From Desulfofustis sp. (GTDB taxonomy: Bacteria; Desulfobacterota; Desulfobulbia; Desulfobulbales; Desulfocapsaceae), in the NCBI GenBank assembly GCA_029287755.1, contig JARFQM010000137.1, positions 1 through 18,827 of the forward strand: 18,827 nucleotides of DNA, read 5' to 3'. This document shows positions 13,088-18,827 of the stretch, one piece after another (positions within the stretch are counted from its first letter, which is position 1; every line of letters starts with the position of its first letter). The notes beneath the pieces were generated by a model that saw only the letters and a program-made list of their open reading frames with translations, had not been told where the DNA came from and made no database searches. Made by a program: the position numbers and the translations under genes.

Positions 13088-14017
13088 ATGAGTGAGCAGA
13101 ACATAGAACAGCACACCGGGGCTCCAGAATCGGCAGGTCATTTTTACCGTATCCGGTTCCGGGCCGACGGCCAGGAATTCACCGCCATGGCCAAGATACC
13201 GAACCTGAGGAGGAATGAGACGGTCATGGTCAAGACCGACCATGGGCTCGAACCGGCTGTTGTCTATGGCTTTGCGCCGCCCAACCCCCAGTCTGAAGCG
13301 CTCCGTCGGGCTAGTTTCGACATCTCCAGGCGGCCCACATCCGATGAAGAGAACCGTTATAATAAGCTCGCCGCCCATGAGGAATCGGCCTCCGAGATCT
13401 GCCAGAACCTCATTGACAAGCATCAGCTGATCATGCGCCTGATCAGGGTGGAAAAGTTCTTCAACGGCAGCAAGATGATCTTCTATTTCACTGCCGATTC
13501 CCGGGTCGACTTCAGGGCTCTGGTCAAAGATCTGGTCCAGGAATTCCGCACCCGGGTGGAGATGCGCCAGGTCGGAGTACGCCATGAGACCAAGATGATC
13601 GGCGGCGTCGGGGTGTGCGGCAGGGAGTTGTGCTGCTCTTCGTTCATGAAAAAATTCGATTCCGTGTCAATCAAGATGGCCAAGGAACAGGATCTGCCGC
13701 TCAACCCGACCAAAATTTCAGGAGTCTGCAACAGGTTGCTCTGCTGTCTCACCTATGAGTATGAGACTTACAAGAATCAGCGCCGAAAAATGCCTCGGGT
13801 AGGGCGCCGACTGAAGATAGACGATGATATCTTCCGGGTTAAACGACAGATCCCGCTGCAGGAGGCCATTGTCGTCAGTACCGGTGACGGTGAGGAGAAG
13901 CTGCTTCTCAAACCTGATTGGTCGGCGGCGGAAATCCTCAAAGCGGAGAAGGCGCCGAGGAAAAGCGAGCAGAAGGGTACTGGTGAGACGGCAGAGAAAC
14001 CCGGAAAAAAGGGTTAA
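13088..14017 (+). CDS. ricT: PSP1-domain protein RicT (YaaT), regulatory iron-sulfur complex subunit
   Basis: A 309-residue protein with the PSP1 C-terminal domain (about 70-155) and two conserved cysteine groups: C177-x4-C182-C183 (VCGRELCCSSF) and C214-x4-C219-C220 (VCNRLLCCLTYEYE). In Bacillus, RicT with RicA and RicF forms a complex carrying 4Fe-4S clusters that works with RNase Y; in other phyla its role is not established. The C-terminal 45 residues are Lys/Glu-rich and probably disordered. It lies between holB (45-base gap) and metG (6-base gap). No clear Shine-Dalgarno precedes the ATG. The stop is TAA. Confidence 0.92.
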   Translation: MSEQNIEQHTGAPESAGHFYRIRFRADGQEFTAMAKIPNLRRNETVMVKTDHGLEPAVVYGFAPPNPQSEALRRASFDISRRPTSDEENRYNKLAAHEESASEICQNLIDKHQLIMRLIRVEKFFNGSKMIFYFTADSRVDFRALVKDLVQEFRTRVEMRQVGVRHETKMIGGVGVCGRELCCSSFMKKFDSVSIKMAKEQDLPLNPTKISGVCNRLLCCLTYEYETYKNQRRKMPRVGRRLKIDDDIFRVKRQIPLQEAIVVSTGDGEEKLLLKPDWSAAEILKAEKAPRKSEQKGTGETAEKPGKKG

Positions 14018-14023
14018 ACAACC

Positions 14024-15970
14024 ATGAGCAAGAAAACGACCTATATCACCACACCGATTTACTATGTCAATGCCCAACCCCATCTGGGGCATGCCTACTC
14101 AACGGTGGTTGCCGACACGTACAGCAGGTTCTGCAAGCTTCGGGGAGACGACGTCAGGTTTCAGACGGGCACAGATGAACACGGGGACAAAATCGTTGAA
14201 GCTGCCGCTAAAGAAAATATCGAGCCGCGCCAGTATGTGGACCGGATCGCGACTATGTTCAAGGACACCTGGCCTCTGCTCGACATAGATTACGACCGCT
14301 TTATCAGAACCACCGATGAGGATCATGTGGCGGTGGTCAAACATATCCTGCAGACCGTCTATGACGGCGGTGATATCTATTTCGATGAATACAGCGGCCT
14401 CTACTGCACCGGCTGCGAAAGGTTTCTGATCGAGCGTGAGCTGGTGGACGGAAAATGCCCCGATCACCTGGTGGCGCCCAAAGAGATCACCGAGCAGAAC
14501 TATTTTTTCAGGATGTCGAAGTATCAGCAGCAGCTCATTGACCACATCAGAAACAACCCCGATTTTGTCACTCCCGAGCGCTACCGCAACGAGGTGCTTT
14601 CCTTTCTGAGCGATCCCCTCGACGATCTCTGCATTTCCCGCCCGGCGAGCAGACTCAACTGGGGAATCAGGCTGCCGTTTGACGTGAACTATGTCACCTA
14701 TGTCTGGTTTGATGCGCTTATTAACTACCTGACAGGTATCGGATTTCCGGAAGGCGAGCAGTTCGAGCACTACTGGTCCGGGGCCGAGCATCTCATCGCC
14801 AAGGATATCCTCAAGCCTCATGCCATCTATTGGCCCACTATGCTGATGGCAGCCGGGGTGCCGCTCTATCAGAAGCTTCATGTGCACGGCTACTGGAATG
14901 TGGATGAGACCAAAATGTCCAAGAGCCTGGGCAACGTGATCAAACCGGCACAACTGGTCCAGGACTATGGGGCTGACACCTTCCGCTATTTCAGTCTGCG
15001 GGAGATGTCTTTCGGGCTTGATGCCTCGTTCAGCAGCGCCGCCATAGTTGCCAGGAACAACGCCGACCTGGCCAACGATCTGGGCAATCTGTTCAGCAGA
15101 TCGGTGTCGATGATCGACAAGTATTGTGAATCGATCCTGCCCGAGCCAGACAAAGCCGATCAGGATGATGATCTGCGCCACGCCGCTGCGGAGATGATCA
15201 GCGCCTACCGCACCCACATGGGCGAATTCAAATTTCACCAGGGGCTCCAGGCCGTCTGGGAGTTCGTGGGCGCGGCAAACCGCTACATTGTGCAAAATGA
15301 ACCGTGGTCGCTGGCCAAGGACGAGAACAAGGCGGCCCGGCTGCACACCGTTCTCTACAACTTGGGCGAAAGCTTGCGGCTGCTGGCTCTTCTGCTCAAA
15401 CCGGTGATGCCCCAGACAGCCCTAAAAATGCTGAAGGGACTTGGTATTGACCCCGGCAGCCCAGCGATGCAGACCCTGGAAGAGGGCGGCAGCTGGGGGG
15501 TGTCTGTCCCCGGGACAAAATTGCGCAAAGTCGGCAACCTCTTCCCCCGCATCGATGCCAAACCGCGGACCGACGGGCCGAAAAAGCCGTCTCAGCAGCC
15601 CCAAAAAAGCAAGACTGATCCACCTGAAACTGGACCACAGATCAGTTTTGAGCAGTTCCAGGAGGTCGATCTCCGGGTGGCGAAAATCGTGGCTGCCGAA
15701 GCGCTGCCTAAATCGAACAAATTGCTGAAACTGAGCGTCCTGGCGCCGGAGGAGCGAACCATCGTTTCCGGCCTTGCGGGAAGCTATCGCCCCGAAGACC
15801 TGGTCGGCCAAAGCGTGATTATCGTGGCCAATCTTAAACCGGCCAAACTGATGGGAGTCCTCTCCGAGGGGATGGTGCTCACCGCTGAACTAAAAGATGA
15901 TGAAGGCAGTGATCGTCTCGCCCTGGTAACGGTGCCGGGGCCGGTGGAAGCGGGGACGAAATTAGCTTAA
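14024..15970 (+). CDS. metG: Methionyl-tRNA synthetase with C-terminal tRNA-binding domain
   Basis: A 648-residue class I synthetase that charges tRNA-Met. The HIGH motif is HLGH (20-23) after YYVNAQP, and the KMSKS loop is K297-S301. The connective domain carries a single zinc knuckle, C128-x2-C131 and C145-P-D-H148, which places it in the one-knuckle class rather than the two-knuckle E. coli class. WFDALINYLTGIGFPE and the anticodon-binding helical domain follow. A Pro/Lys-rich linker (about 505-540) leads to an EMAPII-like OB tRNA-binding domain (about 542-648, VDLRVAKIVAAE), which supports dimers and tRNA affinity. All expected motifs are present. Confidence 0.97.
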   Translation: MSKKTTYITTPIYYVNAQPHLGHAYSTVVADTYSRFCKLRGDDVRFQTGTDEHGDKIVEAAAKENIEPRQYVDRIATMFKDTWPLLDIDYDRFIRTTDEDHVAVVKHILQTVYDGGDIYFDEYSGLYCTGCERFLIERELVDGKCPDHLVAPKEITEQNYFFRMSKYQQQLIDHIRNNPDFVTPERYRNEVLSFLSDPLDDLCISRPASRLNWGIRLPFDVNYVTYVWFDALINYLTGIGFPEGEQFEHYWSGAEHLIAKDILKPHAIYWPTMLMAAGVPLYQKLHVHGYWNVDETKMSKSLGNVIKPAQLVQDYGADTFRYFSLREMSFGLDASFSSAAIVARNNADLANDLGNLFSRSVSMIDKYCESILPEPDKADQDDDLRHAAAEMISAYRTHMGEFKFHQGLQAVWEFVGAANRYIVQNEPWSLAKDENKAARLHTVLYNLGESLRLLALLLKPVMPQTALKMLKGLGIDPGSPAMQTLEEGGSWGVSVPGTKLRKVGNLFPRIDAKPRTDGPKKPSQQPQKSKTDPPETGPQISFEQFQEVDLRVAKIVAAEALPKSNKLLKLSVLAPEERTIVSGLAGSYRPEDLVGQSVIIVANLKPAKLMGVLSEGMVLTAELKDDEGSDRLALVTVPGPVEAGTKLA

Positions 15971-15985
15971 TTTGACGGAGTTGTT

Positions 15986-16285
15986 ATGTTCGTAGCCTCT
16001 AATTTTCTTTTGGCCCTGGCCGGGATCGTAGATTTTCTGCTGACCGCCTACATGTGGGTTATCATCGGCCGGGCGGTGATATCCTGGGTAAATGCCGACC
16101 CTTACAACCCGATCGTACGCTTTCTCTACGAAATCACCGAACCGGTGCTGGGCAGGATCAGAAGAGTCATCCCGGTGAGCATGGGATCCATAGATTTCTC
16201 GCCAGTTATAGTAATTATTATTATTTTGTTTCTTCAGAGTTTTCTGGTGCCGACCATGCAGCAGATGGCCCGCGGTATTGGTTGA
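15986..16285 (+). CDS. YggT family membrane protein
   Basis: A 99-residue protein with two hydrophobic segments (about 5-30 and 70-90). The family signature follows the first: ISWVNADPYNPIVRFLYEIT, then EPVLGRIRRVIP. The middle loop carries the conserved Asn-Pro and Glu-Pro. YggT proteins sit in the inner membrane and are linked by gene order and by plant homologues to division or nucleoid organisation; a precise role is unknown. GGAG lies 5 bases before the ATG. It is 15 bases after metG and 33 before the DivIVA-like gene, and YggT-DivIVA-DUF167 (YggU) is a common neighbourhood. Confidence 0.9.
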   Translation: MFVASNFLLALAGIVDFLLTAYMWVIIGRAVISWVNADPYNPIVRFLYEITEPVLGRIRRVIPVSMGSIDFSPVIVIIIILFLQSFLVPTMQQMARGIG

Positions 16286-16318
16286 CCAAAAGCAGCAGCC
16301 CCGAAGCTCCATGGATAA

Positions 16319-17266
16319 ATGACTATGGCTTTGACACCCGGTGACATAACCCAGAAAATTTTCGCCGCCCGATTCAGAGGGGTCGATCCTGAAGAAGTAA
16401 AGGAATTTTTAGGACTTGTGGCGGCGCAACTCACTGAACTCCAGGGTCGGCTCAAGCAGCAGAGTGAGCACATAGCCAGGCAGGAGAAGGAGCTGGCACT
16501 GGCCGCCGATGATAAGAAATCGTTTGACGATGTGCTCGACGTGTTCAAGCAAAAAATCGACACGCTCACCGCTCAACTGGGCGAAGCCAGGCAACGAGAG
16601 ACAAGCCGTGCGGAAGAACTTGAGCGGGTCACACAACTGGTCGACGGGGTGCAGCAGGAGCGCGACAGCCTGAAGGCTGAACTGGGCCGGGCCCAGACTA
16701 CCCTGTCCGAAGCCGAGAGCAAATCGAGAATGTCCCGGGCCGCCATCGAAGGACTGCGCAACAAGATTGTGGTTATCGAGGCTGAAAAGGCTGAACTGCT
16801 GTCTGAGGCTGAGCAGGTTCAAAAGGTTGCCGCGGAAGCCAGGCACCAGTCCGATGAGCTCCTGGAGGAAGGCAAACACCAGGCCGAACAGATGATAACC
16901 GCGGCCAAAGAAGAAATCGCCCGGCTGCGCGACGCCGCATCCCATGAGCTGCGCGGGATCAGAGAGGATATCGACAAGCTCAATGCGCAGCGCAGACAAC
17001 TGCATACCGATCTGAGGGACCTTCTCCACGGGCATCTCGACCGGCTTAGCGAGTATGTCACTGGGGCGGCCGGACCCAGCAGGTCCGAATACGACGAACT
17101 TTTTCAGAAAATCGATTTCGCCGAGCTGTCGGAATTGGAAGAGATCGGGACGCAGGGTGAAAATAGCGAAGGCCCGGTATCTGCTGAAGAACAGGCCGGG
17201 GACAGCGAGGAAACCCTGCGCTCCCAGTTGCACGACGGCGGCATTGCCTACCTGAGTGACGAATAG
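16319..17266 (+). CDS. DivIVA domain coiled-coil protein
   Basis: A 315-residue protein. The N-terminus (LTPGDITQKIFAARFRGVD, then PEEVKEFLGLV) is the membrane-binding DivIVA/GpsB domain. It is followed by a long coiled coil of Gln/Glu/Lys/Ala heptads (about 45-235) and an acidic, probably disordered tail rich in Glu. DivIVA proteins bind curved membrane at poles or septa and recruit division or wall-synthesis partners. In Gram-negative bacteria the role is less studied. An alternative ATG six bases downstream (16325) would remove MT. Its TAG stop shares one base with the GTG start of the DUF167 gene, so translation is probably coupled. Confidence 0.85.
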   Translation: MTMALTPGDITQKIFAARFRGVDPEEVKEFLGLVAAQLTELQGRLKQQSEHIARQEKELALAADDKKSFDDVLDVFKQKIDTLTAQLGEARQRETSRAEELERVTQLVDGVQQERDSLKAELGRAQTTLSEAESKSRMSRAAIEGLRNKIVVIEAEKAELLSEAEQVQKVAAEARHQSDELLEEGKHQAEQMITAAKEEIARLRDAASHELRGIREDIDKLNAQRRQLHTDLRDLLHGHLDRLSEYVTGAAGPSRSEYDELFQKIDFAELSELEEIGTQGENSEGPVSAEEQAGDSEETLRSQLHDGGIAYLSDE

Positions 17267-17568
17267 TGGCGCACCCTGCGATTGGCCGGACCAAGGATGG
17301 CTATCCGACCCTGGAGGTCTATGTCCAACCGCGCTCCTCACGGAACAAATGTTGCGGAGTGCATCAGCACGCCTTGAAACTCATGGTGACCGCAGCACCG
17401 GTCGACGGCAAAGCCAACAGAGTGGTCAAGGCCTACCTGGCAGAGCTGTTCGAGGTTAAAGCCAGCACCATCGTTCTGGCATCAGGTGAGCATGCCAGAA
17501 AAAAAATGTTCTATTTCAAATCATTGTCCGAAGAATCACTGGCCGACCGCCTGCATTCTCTACTCTGA
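17266..17568 (+). CDS. DUF167 (YggU) family protein
   Basis: A 100-residue protein with the family's conserved segments: LEVYVQPRSSRN near the N-terminus, LKLMVTAAPVDGKANRVVKAYLAE in the middle (VTAxPxxGKAN), and a C-terminal VxLxSGxxxRxK stretch (IVLASGEHARKKMF). The fold is a small alpha/beta domain of unknown biochemical role. The GTG start overlaps the DivIVA stop codon by one base (TAGTG), and no ATG is available at this position. Two adjacent Cys (about residues 29-30) occur at the usually Gly/Asp-rich turn before the core. Confidence 0.88.
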   Translation: MAHPAIGRTKDGYPTLEVYVQPRSSRNKCCGVHQHALKLMVTAAPVDGKANRVVKAYLAELFEVKASTIVLASGEHARKKMFYFKSLSEESLADRLHSLL

Positions 17569-17600
17569 GAATGGCGCTCACTTCTCCGGCGGCTATCGAC

Positions 17601-17605
17601 AGGAG
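17601..17605 (+). promoter_or_regulatory. Ribosome binding site deciding the TIM-like gene start
   Basis: AGGAG lies 9 bases before the ATG at 17615 and follows the DUF167 stop. It supports the 242-residue protein rather than the longer open frame from 17486. Confidence 0.6.
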
Positions 17606-17614
17606 TCCTGCCCC

Positions 17615-18343
17615 ATGAAGACAAGGGAAACGTTCACGACACCACGGTTTGTTATCGGTAACTGGAAATGTACCAAGTCCATAGATGGGGCCCGCTCCTG
17701 GGTTGACGAATTCAGCCGCGGATACAAGCCGATGGACGGAGTTGAGGTGGTCATAGCTCCACCAATGGTGCTGCTGGCTCAGCTTGCCGAATATTGTGCC
17801 CACACAGACCTGCACCGTTTATCGCTGGCCGCCCAGGATGTGTCGCCTTTTCCTCCCGGCAGCTATACCGGGGCCACGGCGGCAGACATGCTCAAAGGAC
17901 TCTGTCGCTATGTTATCGTCGGTCATTCCGAACGCCGGCGCTATTTTCACGAAACCTCCCTGGACGCGGTCAACAAGGTGAGCGAGGCGGCTGATGCCTC
18001 CATCATTCCCATTATCTGTGTCGACGAGAAAAACGCCATGTCCCAGCTCACCGCGCTGGCCGATATCGATTGCGACCAGCTGGTCATCGCCTACAGCCCT
18101 GTGGATGCGCTCAGTTACCGCGAACCGCAGGCTCCTGAAAAAGTGACCCAGGTGGCCGGCTACATTTCTCAGGTCTATCCTGCCCGGCCGATTATCTATG
18201 GGGGTGGAATCGAACCCAGAAACTGCCACCGCTACCTCCAGATCCCTGGGGTTTCAGGTCTATTCGTCGGAGAAGCCAGTCTGCAGCCGGATTCATTTCT
18301 GGAAATAGTCGAGGCCGTTCAGAATAACCAGTCCTCCATCTGA
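17615..18343 (+). CDS. tpiA: Triosephosphate isomerase-like protein lacking the catalytic glutamate
   Basis: A 242-residue TIM-barrel protein, close to the usual 250. Conserved parts are FVIGNWK (N16, K18), AAQDVSPFPPGSYTG, the GHSERR motif with H104, and a C-terminal phosphate-gripper IIYGGGIEP. However, the segment that normally reads AYEPVWAIGTGK reads AYSPVDALSYRE. The catalytic Glu is therefore Ser161, and the Trp and lid-loop glycines are gone. CIGE has become CVDE and TGE has become TGA. The Glu-to-Ser codon change (to AGC) needs several base changes, so a sequencing slip is unlikely. It may be a non-catalytic paralogue, or an enzyme with another substrate; a canonical tpiA should then exist elsewhere. 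The start at 17615 is preferred: AGGAG at 17601-17605 is well placed, and the earlier in-frame ATG at 17486 overlaps DUF167. dnaG begins 2 bases after its stop. Confidence 0.8.
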   Translation: MKTRETFTTPRFVIGNWKCTKSIDGARSWVDEFSRGYKPMDGVEVVIAPPMVLLAQLAEYCAHTDLHRLSLAAQDVSPFPPGSYTGATAADMLKGLCRYVIVGHSERRRYFHETSLDAVNKVSEAADASIIPIICVDEKNAMSQLTALADIDCDQLVIAYSPVDALSYREPQAPEKVTQVAGYISQVYPARPIIYGGGIEPRNCHRYLQIPGVSGLFVGEASLQPDSFLEIVEAVQNNQSSI

Positions 18344-18345
18344 GC

Positions 18346-18827
18346 ATGACAACCTATAACGAGTCCTGGGAAGAGGCCAAGAATCTGGTCAAGGAACGGG
18401 CGGATATCGTCGAAATTGTCCGTGAGCATGTCGATCTCAAGCGCAGTGGCTTCCGTTACCTGGGATCCTGCCCCTTTCATCAGGAGAAAACCCCTTCTTT
18501 CACTGTCCATCCGGATCAGCAGTTCTACCACTGCTTTGGCTGCAAGGCGTCGGGGGATGTCTTGTCGTTCATGATGGAATACCACCACATGGACTTCCCC
18601 ACGGCACTGAAAACGCTGGCCCAGCGCTACCAAGTGGAGCTGCCCGAGAAACGGCGATCAGCAGGGGAGATCGAGCAGGAAAGGCGCAGGAAGCAGATGT
18701 ATGCGCTGAATCGCCGGGCAGCTGAGCTGTTCCACGAATGTCTCCTCACCCAAAAAGATTAGGAAAAGGCCCGAGATTATTTAACAAGAAGGGGCATGGG
18801 CGAGGATATTGTGAGACGCTACCAGCT
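18346..18827 (+). CDS. dnaG: DNA primase DnaG, N-terminal part, with an internal in-frame TAG; runs off window
   Basis: The first 138 codons encode the primase zinc-binding domain (CPFHQEKTPSF and YHCFGCKASGD; C42, H45, C63, C66), the DFPTALKTLAQRYQVELPE segment and the linker into the polymerase domain (LNRRAAELFHECLL). At 18760-18762 an in-frame TAG interrupts the gene after LLTQKD. Without any frame change, translation past it continues EKARDYLTRRGMGEDIVRRY to the window edge. This is the expected continuation of DnaG (KAR-YL-RRG pattern). Primase is essential, so this is a sequencing or assembly error (one base from AAG, CAG or GAG), a suppressed nonsense mutation, or a recoded codon such as pyrrolysine. 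The ATG is 2 bases after the TIM-like stop, implying coupling. Confidence 0.88.

Noticed and set aside
14099..15346. A 415-codon open frame antisense to metG
   Set aside because: It mirrors the codon bias of metG in GC-rich DNA, has no recognisable motif, and metG is unquestionable.
16409..17341. A 310-codon open frame antisense to the DivIVA-like gene
   Set aside because: Shadow of a coiled-coil gene; its Phe/Leu/Gln-rich composition is the complement of Glu/Lys/Ala codons, and no domain is seen.
17486..17614. A 43-residue N-terminal extension of the TIM-like protein
   Set aside because: It overlaps the conserved 3' end of the DUF167 gene and has no family resemblance; AGGAG supports the ATG at 17615.

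Overview
The window is GC-rich, densely packed chromosomal DNA from a bacterium. Gene content points to Desulfobacterota (the former Deltaproteobacteria), perhaps a Desulfobulbales-like organism. The pointers are the holB-ricT-metG order, a DUF2452 gene, a YhaM-type OB/HD nuclease, a YggT-DivIVA-DUF167 run, and a decayed fragment that looks like the PutA form of Geobacter relatives. This placement is inference from family resemblance only. I see no prophage, insertion sequence, CRISPR array, tRNA or rRNA.

Layout. (1) 1-1736: the 5' part of a yaaA gene on the minus strand runs off the left edge. Divergent from it is a cNMP-like/PilZ two-domain protein with a near-consensus promoter. Its 3' end runs into an antisense remnant that joins an Lrp-type HTH in frame to a scrap of PutA. 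(2) 1737-5455: a polyprenyl-phosphate glycosyltransferase (GT2) and an ArnT-like GT39 membrane transferase form a minus-strand pair, divergent from a PAP2 lipid phosphatase. Together they look like a lipid-linked sugar transfer module for the cell surface. (3) 5456-7017: a YkgJ-type Cys-cluster protein and an RluA-type pseudouridine synthase. (4) 7057-10383: a minus-strand operon of an MTA/SAH deaminase (mtaD), a double-ACT protein (UPF0237-like) and a UPF0210 (DUF711) protein. (5) 10596-end: a long collinear plus-strand housekeeping cluster of DUF2452, OB/HD nuclease, holB, ricT, metG, yggT-like, DivIVA-like, DUF167, TIM-like and dnaG, with gaps from -1 to 46 bases. It combines DNA replication, tRNA charging, RNA turnover and cell division functions.

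Most notable points. (a) dnaG carries an in-frame TAG at 18760-18762, and the DnaG-like reading frame continues past it to the window edge. (b) The triosephosphate-isomerase-like protein just upstream keeps the Asn/Lys and His of the active site, but has Ser in place of the catalytic Glu and has lost the lid motif. (c) The Lrp-PutA chimeric remnant at about 1432-1648 records a deletion, and the PilZ gene now terminates inside it. (d) Two divergent intergenic regions (180-437 and 10384-10595) contain inverted repeats that could be operators or dispersed repeats. No gene-free stretch exceeds 300 bases. The longest are 180-437 (promoter and inverted repeat), 1452-1736 (gene remnant), 4186-4459 (divergent promoter region with no clear signal apart from the GT2 ribosome site) and 10384-10595 (inverted repeats).
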